Shown here: one piece after another, positions 22,785 to 33,899 of the stretch
Layout of the letters: each line of letters starts with the position of its first letter
Numbering within the stretch: the stretch's first letter is position 1
Assembly (NCBI RefSeq): GCF_004011695.2
Contig: NC_082408.1
Location: forward strand, 853,501 to 917,500
DNA from: Ascochyta rabiei
Lineage: Eukaryota; Ascomycota; Dothideomycetes; Pleosporales; Didymellaceae
DNA: 64,000 bases
Reading direction: 5' to 3'
Notes under the pieces: generated by a model
Database searches by the model: none
What the model was told of the DNA's origin: nothing
The model's input: the letters and a program-made list of their open reading frames with translations, nothing else
Position numbers and translations under genes: made by a program

Positions 22785-23816
22785 TTAAAAGCGCTCCTTT
22801 GCTGCCACCTCTTTCTCCTCATACCAGCGGCGCAATGCCTCGACATAACCAACATCGCGAGGTACCGAGATGTCCTTGGGGAAAGCCGCCACAATTTGCT
22901 TGCCCTTGTTTCTCGTTGAGGCTGTCGCATTCAGCTCAAAACCATCGCTCTTGGCGCATCGATTGGCCGTGTTCACATCCACTCTTGTGAATACGGGACG
23001 CTGCAGCTGTCCGCTGCTATCATCATAAGAGGACTTGGAGGCTGCTTTGTCTTCGGGAAGTGTGATTCCGGACGACTGAGGTGCGCTCGAAGTCTGCGCA
23101 TGCGTCAAGACATCCTGATTGTGGACCGCTTTCGCCGGGCTGGAGTATAGAGATGATAGTGTTGATGGATGCATGCGTAGTGGGTGCAAGTGCGAGTCTG
23201 GGTCGGAGCTAGAGTGGACGTTGGGATTGCTGTATAAAGATGCTTCAGTCACCGAGTGGGGATACTGATTCTGGCCTACTGGTGCGCCCATAGCTTGTCT
23301 ATCAGGTGTCGGTCCCGGCTTTCTCCTAGAAACAATTTCGATGGGACGCATGTTCGTGTATTTGTGGGCTGTATCGTCGGTTGCGTACACTCGGTCTGGC
23401 ATCCAAGCTCCAAAAGTCGACACGCTCGAGATGCTCAGCGGCCGGATAGGGCCCACTCGCGACGAGGCGTCTGCTGCAAGGATGAATTTACTAGGACCAT
23501 CTTCGATCTTGCGGCTGTCAAGGTCTCTAACCGATCGACTTGGTGATGGTTGACTCCTCCTCGGTACAATATGTCGCGGCGACAGAACGGGGACGTCGCT
23601 GACACCCCAACTATCGACAGGCTTTGACAGACTCGACAACGCAGTCTGTGCCCGAACTAGAATACCCTTGGGACTTCTCGATGTGATGGAGACCACATCA
23701 GATTTGATACTAATCCGCTCTTCGTTCGTCATCGTGAGTGGCGTCAAGGCAGTCGCACGTGTGGTGAACCTTGGAAATGATGACCTCGGTGTAGAGGGGA
23801 GGCTTCGCGCGCGCAT
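22785..23816 (-). CDS. Hypothetical Ser/Pro-rich disordered protein
   Basis: A single open frame of 343 codons begins at an ATG (MRARSLPSTPRSSFPRFTTR). The protein is rich in Ser, Pro, Arg and Asp, with low-complexity stretches and no membrane segment or signal peptide. The C-terminus (VGYVEALRRWYEEKEVAAKE) is a short, probably helical, charged motif, the only part that looks structured. No catalytic motif or known family was recognised. It lies about 345 bp downstream of the zinc-finger gene on the same strand. Ordinary codon use and no frame breaks suggest a real gene, but an intron at either end cannot be excluded. Confidence 0.6.
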   Translation of the reverse strand: MRARSLPSTPRSSFPRFTTRATALTPLTMTNEERISIKSDVVSITSRSPKGILVRAQTALSSLSKPVDSWGVSDVPVLSPRHIVPRRSQPSPSRSVRDLDSRKIEDGPSKFILAADASSRVGPIRPLSISSVSTFGAWMPDRVYATDDTAHKYTNMRPIEIVSRRKPGPTPDRQAMGAPVGQNQYPHSVTEASLYSNPNVHSSSDPDSHLHPLRMHPSTLSSLYSSPAKAVHNQDVLTHAQTSSAPQSSGITLPEDKAASKSSYDDSSGQLQRPVFTRVDVNTANRCAKSDGFELNATASTRNKGKQIVAAFPKDISVPRDVGYVEALRRWYEEKEVAAKERF

Positions 23817-24160
23817 AATAGTAGATTAAAGGGAGGCACAGATCCCATGGGTGACATAATCTTCTGGACGAACGGAGTGTGCGATGGATTGGCTTGCGGA
23901 AATCATATTCACCTTCACCTCATGCTTGTCATCTTGATCCTGCCCTCGACGTTCCAGTCAGGTTAACTTGATTTATGAGTAAGCTTGACATATTCGGCTA
24001 TTGGGCACTGGAATTGGTCAGCAAAACACAGACCAAGCACCACAATTTTGGATATGAAGAAATGAGGAAACACCTAATACAGATACTTCACGAAAACAGA
24101 AAATCTAGAGCGGCTACATTCTCTCAAGTCCATACCCACTTTTTCAGAGGTCTGAATAGA

Positions 24161-27100
24161 TTATAAAGCTCTCTCGGTTGACGAGCTTGGCTTGTGTGCC
24201 GACATTATGGGTTCGGACGTTGACGTAGGCGTCAATATCGCTGGCGAAGATGTCGTCATTGCTGCTGTATTTGGCGGCATAATCTCTGGAGATGCCTGCA
24301 TCTCATTGGAAATGTCGGGTTGAAAAGAAGAGCTGGAATTCTGAGACCAACCTAGAGCGTCTGAATAGCTTCCGCGGTTCTGTACTCTTGCCAGTCTACT
24401 CTTGCATGTAATCAACCTCTTTCTAAGCGCCTCCAGATGTTCATCAAGGTGTCGTCGCTTCACGTACGGCCTGCCCACCATCTCAAGTTCTTCCGAAAGA
24501 GGGCGTTTCATTATAGATGGCAAAGAATGATAAGGTTTTGGTGTGGGGACGCTTCCAGGAGTATTGCCAGCGACGGCAGAAGACGTAATCGGCACAAGGA
24601 CGCCGCCAGAATTTGACATCGAATTATCGAATGATTCGAGAGCGGCTGGACTCAGGGCTGATGTGACGCTGGGTTTGGATATTTTGTCTGTCGCGATTGC
24701 GATTGAAATATTAACTGATTCAGACATCGACTTGTTGTGATGACCTTGCGTCTCCATGGCGGACGCTGTGTTCAGGGGAACAGACGGGTCCCCAGTCTTG
24801 TAGATAGGGTTCGTGGCGATGTTGGATATCGTGGTAATGCTACTGACTGATGCTGTTTTGGTTTCTGAGCTGCTGTGCCGAGGATAGAATGCCGGATAGA
24901 TCTTCGTTGTCATGGACGGAGCATTGAAATAGTCTTTCCATCGAACCCAAGTTGGAAACATATCATGCCTTGCAAAGGAAGATTTCAACATAGGAATTTC
25001 GCTAGGAGGTGAGGTGATCCCGGATTGAGCGAGCTTTGTGCCACCGCTGGTATGTACCATTGGGCTCACCATAGAAGTGGTGACCCGGAAAGGATTCCAA
25101 TTCTGTAGAGGAACAATTGTCGTCGAGGAATATACTTGGGCAGCCCCCTGAGAAGCTTCGACATCCGAAGTAATCGAAACATCAACATGTTCAGTTTTCG
25201 TGATGGGTTCCGGGGCATGCGAGGCTGCAGATGCCGCAACAGAATTTGTTGAAGTTGTTGTTTCTACTACCGGTAGCGGTGGAGGCACATGCGTCTTCAC
25301 GAATGGCGCGTATTCGGTGGACTGTTTACGAGCGACTAGATTATCGAGCAGATATATGTCCTTGAAATTCGCCGCACGACCTAGGATCTCGTTGCTAGTT
25401 GCGTTCATGATAGTGATATTGTCGGGAGTCCACTCTCCGATCAGCCCAGCTTGATTCAGCTCACCTAATAATACGAAATTCTCTTGTGCTCCAGGTTTGT
25501 ACAGCACGTTCTGCAGCAATATGCTCTTTCCATCGAGAAACTCTAGCGGTACAGTCCCACTACAAATGCACGAAGATGCCTGGCGACGCCAAGACAGTGG
25601 CTTCCAACATGTGAGATGAAGATCATGCAAATTGCTAAAAATGCTGCTGTCCTTGGTAACGTACATGAGAGCAGTAGAATCCAACAGCCACTGGTGGTTG
25701 GCATGAGCCAGGGGCAAGCCTGAGTGGCTATGCGTATAAATCGTAGCAGCTGCTGCCATGAGAGCAAGCCCAGCCATGGTCTTGCATTTGTGCTTGTCCA
25801 AAGCTTTGATCGTGCGTCGGCCGAGTCGACGGAGCTTGCTAACTCTAGCATCGGCTGAGCGTCGATAGTCCTTTATTTGGCCTCGATTGTCGCGGTTTCG
25901 CCGATGCTGAGTGTGTTGACAGGATTCAGAATGGGCGAGTCCTGAATTGTAATGCTCAGTGCCATCGTCAATAGTTACATCGGCATCCTTGGTCATTGTT
26001 CGATGGTTTAGAGGCTCAGGTGTGTAACGAACAGGACCGAACCTGGCCTTCAAATCAACGTTCTCGACTTCACAGGGCAATAGATCTGTAGGAGTGCCCT
26101 GGGCACGCAACTCAGCTTGGGCCTCTTCATTCAGAAGTTGAGCCATGGCATCGGAATCATGATCAAGATCGCTGTTGTCGATGTCATCTCTACGCTGAGC
26201 AGTAGAAATTCTAGGTGCGGTCATGTTGCCATGATTATATTCGTAACAAGCAGCCTTCTGGTGTCCTGCGATCGGGATACCTTTAGGATCGCCGACGATC
26301 AAGCTTATGTCCAAGTCCCTCTTCCCCGGTGCTTCGTTCAGTTTTTCATAGGAATTTTGGTCATCCTTTTTATCTTCAGTGTCTGGATGGTATTGTTGGC
26401 TAGTCGAGTTGTCGCGCATCGCACTGCTGTGCAGAGGAAAATGACCTGATGGGCTGTGTTTGTAACCTTGAGGTGACAGAGGTCGCCTCTTATGTGTGTT
26501 TAAATCCAACAATTCCTGCGGTGCTCGCTCATCGGTGAGCCCTTGGAGAACTTGTTTAGCTACTAGGTCGTCGTCGTCATCAGCAGGACCTTTTGTAGCG
26601 TCGAAGCCGGAGGAGCTCCGATTCAAAACTGCTGTATCCGAACGCTGATCTTTGATGCACGGTAGATGGTCCAAATGGGCCGCAGGATTCTGGACGGTTG
26701 GTGGATTTACAACAAAAGGCTTTGCGGCGCTGTCATGAACGGCTGACACAACATCAAGCGTCTCATACCTGGTTGGTCGACTAGGAACCTCATGAGGAAC
26801 TTTCACCTCGGTTTGGCGCAAAGACCCTACATTTTCTTCACCGGCAGCGTCTGACATGTTCGAGTCATGATGTCCCTCCATGAGAACTGACGATTGCTGG
26901 CCTCTGGGTTGATATTTGGACCGTCGCCAATCACCATCATGTCTGGTAACCCTACGATGTCGCTCGAAAGCAAAGCTTGCTGTATAGCCCATACCGCATG
27001 AGCAATAAAATGGGCTTGAATCAAGAACGGGATTGGGCGACGGCTCTGAAACAGCTACATACTCACTTCCGTGTCCATGTGCCTTCACATGGCGACCGTA

Positions 27101-27193
27101 ATGATCAGCCCGGCAATAACTCAATCCGCAGACACAATGCAACGTCTTGACGTGTTTATTGACTCGACGAGGTAACGACTTCCGGGGAGACAT
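24161..27193 (-). CDS. Zinc-finger protein with internal copia-protease-like segment
   Basis: A single exon of 1,010 codons from the first in-frame ATG at 27,193 (the frame is open a little further upstream but only through a GTG). Two C2H2-type fingers with Cys-x-Cys spacing lie near residues 19-41 (HCVCGLSYCRADHYGRHVKA) and 63-86 (YCSCGMGYTASFAFERHRRV). A long disordered, acidic/Ser-rich region follows, then a hydrophobic stretch at about 472-487 (MAGLALMAAAATIY). Residues about 498-618 follow the Ty1/copia protease pattern: QWLLDSTALMYVTKD (where copia has W-L-L-D-S-G-A), VPLEFLDGKSILLQNVLYKP, NFVLLGELNQAGLIG and ILGRAANFKDIYLLDN. The active-site Gly is Thr. The C-terminal part is Ser/Thr/Pro-rich with a basic stretch (KRRHLDEHLEALRKRL). 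The role is unknown; domestication of the copia segment is inferred. Confidence 0.7.
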   Translation of the reverse strand: MSPRKSLPRRVNKHVKTLHCVCGLSYCRADHYGRHVKAHGHGSEYVAVSEPSPNPVLDSSPFYCSCGMGYTASFAFERHRRVTRHDGDWRRSKYQPRGQQSSVLMEGHHDSNMSDAAGEENVGSLRQTEVKVPHEVPSRPTRYETLDVVSAVHDSAAKPFVVNPPTVQNPAAHLDHLPCIKDQRSDTAVLNRSSSGFDATKGPADDDDDLVAKQVLQGLTDERAPQELLDLNTHKRRPLSPQGYKHSPSGHFPLHSSAMRDNSTSQQYHPDTEDKKDDQNSYEKLNEAPGKRDLDISLIVGDPKGIPIAGHQKAACYEYNHGNMTAPRISTAQRRDDIDNSDLDHDSDAMAQLLNEEAQAELRAQGTPTDLLPCEVENVDLKARFGPVRYTPEPLNHRTMTKDADVTIDDGTEHYNSGLAHSESCQHTQHRRNRDNRGQIKDYRRSADARVSKLRRLGRRTIKALDKHKCKTMAGLALMAAAATIYTHSHSGLPLAHANHQWLLDSTALMYVTKDSSIFSNLHDLHLTCWKPLSWRRQASSCICSGTVPLEFLDGKSILLQNVLYKPGAQENFVLLGELNQAGLIGEWTPDNITIMNATSNEILGRAANFKDIYLLDNLVARKQSTEYAPFVKTHVPPPLPVVETTTSTNSVAASAASHAPEPITKTEHVDVSITSDVEASQGAAQVYSSTTIVPLQNWNPFRVTTSMVSPMVHTSGGTKLAQSGITSPPSEIPMLKSSFARHDMFPTWVRWKDYFNAPSMTTKIYPAFYPRHSSSETKTASVSSITTISNIATNPIYKTGDPSVPLNTASAMETQGHHNKSMSESVNISIAIATDKISKPSVTSALSPAALESFDNSMSNSGGVLVPITSSAVAGNTPGSVPTPKPYHSLPSIMKRPLSEELEMVGRPYVKRRHLDEHLEALRKRLITCKSRLARVQNRGSYSDALGWSQNSSSSFQPDISNEMQASPEIMPPNTAAMTTSSPAILTPTSTSEPIMSAHKPSSSTERAL

Positions 27194-28624
27194 GCTGCTC
27201 GGTGTTTTGATAACTGTGGTACTTGCAGATGGCACACTAGGCGATTAATGTGTGACTGGTGTGCAGAGAGATTTCCAAACTTGATCTTGGTAGATGATTT
27301 ATTGTGATGCAGTCTTCGAGTGTACCTTGACGATGAACGTTATCAAAATGGTGTTATATGTGAGACTCTCGCAGATCGGACAAAGGGGAACAAGCAAAAA
27401 AAAAAAGGTCGGATTTGATGAGGTTGTTGCGACAAAGCCGTGTATGCCTCTTTGTCCTTCTGCACCCGAGTAACAGGCAACATCGATAAATCAATATACC
27501 ACCTAGCGCTCGACAATACGCATTGTAGACGATAACCTTTGTTCAATTTTGGACCGGAATAACGGAGTAACACAAGAGAATAGACAAAGTTGGAACAGGT
27601 GAGCATCTCAACTATTCGGTGCCCATGATGTAGCTTGAAGATCCTTGTAAAAAATTCTCTGGCTGCATAATCATCCATTGTCAATTAGATTGTATCTTGA
27701 TAACATGCAGTCGGGAAGTCGACATAATCGTTCTCGAGCTATGTTGTCATCGAAGAGTCGCATGCCGAGTGTTAAGATGTGTAGGCTAGACGTGCCGTTA
27801 TTGAGTTGCTGGTTCTTAGTGCTTTTCATTTGCCGGTGTTCAGGTCCACATCTTCACCCACCGTTGGCGCAGATTTGTCCTTATCGAAGATTAAGCCCAG
27901 GACTTTGCCTTGGAACTATGGTGTTGCCTAAAGTTCGACCGTACAACGAGAAGCTTCTTTCTGACCATGCTAGACATGGACCAATGCCGATCGTGTTGGT
28001 GTGTGCAGCGAAGAGGGTGTTGTGCCCTGGATCGACCGCGAAAGGCGGGGACCACAAGCGCTAGCGTGACGCGCTCAGAACGTGACTGTTTTGAGGCACT
28101 CGCCATCACCCCATATTCATTTTAGATACCTCGTACGATCAGTGCAAGGCTTCTCAATATTGCGCTTTCGGGGACACCCGAACAAGATTGTACCTATCGG
28201 CTTGATACAATTATGGATTGTTGATGCGATCTAATATTTGCTGTATTTCGCAACAATACACGAATGTTGGACATGCTAGACTGTGATAGTTCCATGTCGC
28301 CGGACGAGGATCGGCCTTTCGCCGAATTTTCCGATGGAACATGACATGCCATGCCTAACTGCAGGCACAAGAAAGTCCACGAGTGGTAGATCCTGGCACC
28401 GCACAGACGTCGAACCCCAGATTCCTTCCTGACCGGGCTAGCCGCCCCGGACTTTACCTACGTCACGCGGATACCATATTGCAATGTGGAGAAAACCGTG
28501 TCGAGGGCCGTGTGGTTGTGCGGCAATCTGATGCGAGATTCTCCGGTGTCGTAGACTTCAAGACCACATCTTCCTCCATCGGAATGGAGTGTTCACAGCT
28601 CCTTGCACTTCAGACCCCGCGAAA
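27194..28624. other. Intergenic region, no gene seen
   Basis: About 1.4 kb of normal-composition DNA between divergent genes (zinc-finger gene on minus, glycosidase on plus). Several short frames overlap on both strands but none has protein-like features or splice continuity. It presumably contains both promoters. Confidence 0.5.
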
Positions 28625-29682
28625 ATGCGTTTTATCTCGTTTTCCATCGCCGCTGCTACCGCATTCTTTACGCTTGCCTCCGCGACACCCATGCATGGCG
28701 AGAAGCGTCAAACCAGCTATGTCGGGTATCTTATCTCCACGTTCTCGGACGTGAATCCCAAGCTGCAATGGTACTTGTCAAACGGAAACTCCCCAACCAG
28801 CTTCACCAAATTGAACAAAGGTAACCCTGTTCTGACCTCAACGGTTGGTACGAAAGCTGTTCGTGATGTGTTCTTAGCATCAAACGGTGCCCGTACGCAG
28901 CACTACATGATTGCCACAGGTATGGATGTCTTGCATCAATAGACGGTTACTGCTAACGACTTCGGTCAGATCTGGACATTAACGCGTCTGGCTTCTCATG
29001 GGATAAAGCAACCCGCACGGGTAGCCGGGGTATCGTCGTCTGGAAATCGAAGGACCTAGTCAACTGGTCTTCAGCCAGCCTGAAGTCGGTCGAAGGTGCC
29101 ACAGCTGGCATGGTGTGGGCCCCCTCTGCAGTCTGGGACGACACCACGCAGCAGTTCTATGTTTTCTGGGCATCGCGCCTGTACGCCTCCTCAGACACCG
29201 CTCATACCGGTACTGCAGGTCTTGATCGTATTCGCTACGCCACGACGAAGGATTTCAACACATTCAGCGTGCCTAAAGACTACGTTGCGCCTTCTGATAC
29301 CCCGGTCATCGACCAAGAGTTCCAGTACCTCGGGCAGAAAGGCCACTTCACGCGCTTTATCAAGAATGAAACCGCACTACAAGTCTACCAGGAGAACACT
29401 ACCGGCGGACTTTTTGGCACATGGGAGAGAGTGCCGGGGTACGTCACCTCAGGAAGTCCTTGGGAGGGTACGGCCTCTTTCGCGGATAACACTGTTGCTG
29501 GAAAGTTCCACATTCTGCTTGATAACTATGTTCAATATGCGCCCTTCGAAACAACGAATATCAACGGTGGAAATTGGACTGCGTCAAGCACTTCCGGCTT
29601 CCCCACTGGGTTGAAGCATGGATCCGTTACGCAGCTGACGCAGAAAGAGTACGATGCAGTAAAAGCAAAGTATCCTGCTTAA
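28625..29682 (+). CDS. Secreted GH43-type glycosidase (arabinanase/arabinofuranosidase-like)
   Basis: Two exons (28,625-28,919 and 28,970-29,682) join in phase across a 50-nt intron (GTATGG..GCTAACG..CAG) to give 335 aa. The N-terminus [20 protein letters not shown] is a signal peptide, followed by EKR, a likely Kex2 site. The body resembles five-bladed beta-propeller glycosidases of the GH43 group: KAVRDVF near residue 80 (candidate base Asp), [20 protein letters not shown], and SPWEGTASF (candidate acid Glu). Such enzymes remove or cut arabinose/xylose-containing plant polymers outside the cell. The exact subfamily and substrate cannot be set from motifs alone. Two in-frame ATGs exist; the second starts the signal peptide, so I chose it. 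Confidence 0.8.
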
Positions 29683-31023
29683 TTGTGTTCAAAGAAACCT
29701 CTCCAGAACCTGAATTGATCAGGTCACATTGCACCTACTCTGACTGTGCGTTTGCGCTATCAGTGAGGCGATAACGCTCTCCACATCGTCAAGGCAGAAA
29801 TAGGGCGTTACCGGCATGGATCTCTGACGTTCTATCACAGCACGGCACTGGAAGAGAGGCGATGCAAGTGCAACTGCAGTCAGGGAGCCATACCCGCGCT
29901 TAACCTTCTCGCCTGCATGCAGGCTAGAGAGTTTTGTACTTGACTGATAATAGGGACAGAATAATCGTAGATGTTCACACCTTTCATGAGACTTTCTTCT
30001 TCCTCATGACCTCGCCTTCTTTAACCCTCATGAACAAGAATTTTCCTCTTCTAAAGTCCAGCTTCATTGAGAAGAAGCGTTCGATGCGCGCCCTATAAGC
30101 AGATACAAAGAAGATAGTACTCTCATATTGTGAGAGTCGACTAGGATTTTCGTCATACTTTATCAGGCCATCGCTCCACAACGTCTACTGGAGTACCAGG
30201 TACAGGTATGACAAATTTGTCGAGGCAATACCGATTTTGACCATAGAAGTAGAACCTCCAAGCATCCATTTTGAGTTGAGAAAAGGAGTCAAAGCTGCTG
30301 GCTGCTATTGATGAATGTTTGGTACGTTACTGCAGATGTACGATTGTGGATGGAGCTTACAAGCCACTGGCGGGCTCACCTACACTACTTATGCCTGCTA
30401 CCACAGTATGTAGTCGGAGATCGAAGTGGCCTAGGTTGAGCCCACTTCGGGAGTCCACATTTTTACTCTAGGATCTAAAAAGCTGACCGGGATTAATGAG
30501 CATGGAGTCGACGAACTTCATTGTAATGGACTGTCTTACCCTGATGTGGTACTTCATTGCACATGCGGTCTCTTCAAAATTTCATGGAAGATCTCCTCTT
30601 TCCTCATGTAAGATTCCCAGTTGAAGTCCTGCTCACTTTTATCTGATCAAGCCACCGACCTGGAAGTTATGAATGATAGCGCGGCATACCGCCCAGATAT
30701 GACCGAGTCAGGTCCGTGGGCTGGACCGTGTTCGCACCTCAGCACAATGGTGAAAGAGCAAAGAAATATGACGACACACCGGGAAGACCGCCAGGCAACA
30801 TGCGAGATAACAAAAACCTTTCGCAGGATCAATTCTAAAGACACGCTTTCGTGGGACCATAACATCCAAAGCTGAAGCTTGGCTAATGACGAGCTCGAGC
30901 TACTGATGTCGTCATTTCGCGACTTGGTATCACAACTCGAGGTCCGCCAGTATATAAAGTCATGATCATCCTGGTAGATGCGGCATAATTTACGTATTAT
31001 CGGTTCACAAATACCAGTTCGAT
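29683..31023. other. Intergenic region with TATA promoter for the MFS gene
   Basis: No gene seen. A TATATAAA box at 30,951-30,958 lies 66 bp before the ATG at 31,024. A 30-bp stretch at 30,382-30,411 recurs with few changes at 35,133-35,162. Confidence 0.5.
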
Positions 31024-33252
31024 ATGAATGACGACAAAGCGCCCACTCCTACACATGTGCTGCCTGCAGCGTGTCCAACCGTACGTAGTACGGCCCGTAA
31101 CGGTTACGGGTTACGGCCGTAAATATAGTAAGTAACGGCAATTATATGAGCCGTAGCTGTATACGTACTGTAGCTATACATAAAGCCATAATATAGTTGT
31201 AGTACGGCTAACCTTAGTGTTAACAATAGGGGGATGGGGGGGGGGGGGCGCACGGGCCACTATCGTCGAAACTCAACACCACGCCTGACGGCTGACGCGA
31301 GGCCTTAACAGTATCACTACCTCCTCCCCCACTACGCCACAACGCGATTATTGCGTTTTTTTTTTGATATTAACACGCACAAAGGCAGATAAAGCCTATA
31401 GAACACGTTTCTAAGCACAGAGGTGTTACAGGATAGGCCTCCTTCACAGTTATTAACCACGCTAGACTAAAAATAGCAACTGTACACCTGTAGCTACGTC
31501 TCTACGCCGTAAAGTGGGCCTACGCCGTAATTTTAGGACGTAACGGCCAACGATAATTGCCGTTACTTACGGCAATCGACCTTTGCCGTAGCCGTTTACT
31601 TACGGTTGGACACGCTGGCTGCCTGGCAAGAAGACAGTAGACGCTCGCAACGCCGATGTGACACTTCGACTACTCGAGAAACATGACCATGAGTTTGGTG
31701 TCTTGACCCCAGAGAAGGAAAAGCAGCTGAGACGAACACTTTACTGGCGTCTGATGACATTGCTCTCGGCAATCAATATCGTCCTCTTTGCATGTGTCCT
31801 CACGCGAACAATCAAAGAGACTCTCTGACAGATACAGATCGATAAATCGACGCTTGGTTACGCTGCTATTCTGGGCTTATTCGAAGAGACCAAGATCACG
31901 AAGGCCGAGTACAACAATCTCAACACCATGTTTTATGTCGGTAGGTGCATTCACACTATCCCTACCGGTTCATAAAGCTTATCCCAGCAGGCTATCTCGC
32001 GTTCCAGTGGCCTGGACATTACCTCTTGCAGCGCTTGCCCTTTGGCAAATTTGTTGGCAGTATCGTCTTTAGTTGGGCAATAATCGTACTTCTACATTGC
32101 GTTGCCGTACGTTATGCCGGTCTCGTCGTCATGCGTCTGGCACTAGGAGCAGCTGAAGCTATCGTTGTACCAGCCATGGAAATCACGATCGGCAGGTTCT
32201 TCAATCGCTACGCACAGTCGTTTCTGCAGCCAGTATTGTGGATCAGCTGCCTAGCTGCGCCCGTCGCCACCGCTTTCATCTCCTATGGCTTGCTCTGGAG
32301 CACAGGAGCGGTTCTTCCATGGAAGTTACTGCACGTTGTGACTGGAGGAATTACTCTTCTTCTTGCTATCTGGGTTTGGATTGACTATCCCAACAACCCA
32401 GCAGACGCTCGGTGGTTGACACTCGAGGAGAAAGTCCAAGTCGTTCGTCGCGTGCATCAGTCACAACAAAGCTCTATTGAACAGAAGCATTTCAAGAAAG
32501 ATCAGTCTGTTGAGACGATCAAAGACCCAGTGTCGTGGCTGTTTGCTCTGCAGTCCTTCACGTTGATGTATTCCAACAACCTCAACTACGGACAGAAGAA
32601 CCTGATTACCACGTCTATTGGCATCACACCTCTAAACTCCACCTTGGTCACCGCAGCAGGAGGGGTTTTTGGCGTAGCTTGCTGTGTTGTGGCAACACTG
32701 GCGCTGCGACGATGGCCACAGAATATCGCCTGGCATGCATCAATCTGATGTTTGCCTTCTATCGCTGGTGGAATCGGGATGGTAGCAATAGACTGGGAGA
32801 ACAAAATTGCTTTACTTGCATGTTTGATCCTGGCCGCATCCACGTACGGTGTCACATACATCATCGCCCTCGGTTGGACGACCTCTACAGCTGCAGCTTA
32901 TACCAAGAGGCTCACTCGCAATGCTATTTTCATGCTCGGTTACTGTGTGGGAAACCTGGTTTCTCCTCAAATATGGGTTCCTTCAGCGGGTCCTAGGTAT
33001 TACGGCGCCTGGATATCGATGATCATCGTTGCGTGGGTTGGAACACCTGCAATCTTGTTGACGATTCGATTCATCCTGATACGAAGAAACCAACAACGAG
33101 AGAAGTACCTGGGTGATGCAAGCTCTGAGCAGGCTGAAGGGGGCATCGTGGAAGAGCTTAACGCGGAAGGAGCGACTGTCAGGGTGAAAGTAGATCTCGC
33201 GATTCTTGATCTGTCTGATCTCCAGAACAAGTCCTTCCGTTATCCCATATAA
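31024..33252 (+). pseudogene. Allantoate-permease-like MFS transporter, disrupted
   Basis: The start MNDDKAPTPTHVLP is cut by a 551-bp MITE (31,067-31,617). Skipping the MITE and one 8-bp duplication restores the frame (KKTVDARNADVTLRLLEKHD). Further on come IDKSTLGYAAILGLFEETK, an intron at 31,941-31,990 (GTAGGT..CAG), YLAFQWPGHYLLQRLPFGKF, FFNRYAQSFLQPVLWISCLA and the remaining membrane segments of an anion:cation symporter-type (Dal5-like) permease. A 36-nt stretch at about 31,793-31,828 with an in-frame TGA could be a short atypical intron. A second in-frame TGA at 32,746-32,748 splits the gene, and the frame continues (CLPSIAGGIGMVAIDWENKI) to 33,252. It has a promoter but is almost certainly non-functional. 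Confidence 0.8.
31067..31617. mobile_element. hAT-type MITE inside the MFS gene
   Basis: The 551-bp element has terminal repeats CAGCGTGTCCAACCGTA, starting CAG as many hAT elements do, and is flanked by an exact 8-bp target duplication GCTGCCTG (31,059-31,066 and 31,618-31,625). A second 18-bp inverted pair (31,128-31,145 and 31,553-31,570, GTAAGTAACGGCAATTAT) lies inside, with many CCGTAA/TTACGG subterminal copies. It has no coding capacity, an internal G-run and a T-run. It interrupts codon 15 of the host gene. Confidence 0.93.
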
Positions 33253-33899
33253 GTCCAAATAATGAATGAGAGAGACCAGGTCTGTTTGGTACCCATCCTG
33301 ATCTCAACATTGAACCTAAAGAACCTCCCGGTAGTATCAAAGCCATGGAATCAAAATGCACATAGTATTCACAGATCTCCTGATGACCCAATTTTTTCAC
33401 AAAACACAGTTGGAGTGCCATCTCATGTATTCACTGCAGATCAGAATAGCTGAGTGATTGGTACGACTTTTCACTGGAATACTCACTTCGGTCTTGGTGT
33501 TACAGCCGCCTCGCCTATGCTCAATCTAGGGAAACATACATTGCAGAAAGCCAACAGATGTTTCGTAAAGACATACTAGGAAAGATACATTGGCGCTTTG
33601 AGTATCTTTAGACCTGGTTTATCTAAACTTCAAGGATCTTCACATCACAGAGTATGCCCCTAATCCCGACACAACATTTAGAAGCAATGACATCAGTGCG
33701 CCAGTGCTACCATAATTCGATTCTCAGGCTCAAGAACCCCAGACCAACCGTGGAGAGCTCGCGACATGTTACGATACTCACCAGACAGACCTGACCGTAT
33801 TACATGCACAGTCAAAGATGACAAAAGAAGAGCTTACAAATGTAGATTCGTTCAGCGTTGATCATCAACCATTGACAGAAGCAGTTAAAGACGACGTCG

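Noticed and set aside
27678..28125. Overlapping frames of 70-130 codons
   Set aside because: Atypical composition, no motif, no splice continuity, and conflicting strands over the same bases.
31229..31250. G-run as a possible telomere or G-quadruplex regulatory site
   Set aside because: It lies within the MITE and is a simple homopolymer with one interruption; no telomeric repeat is present.
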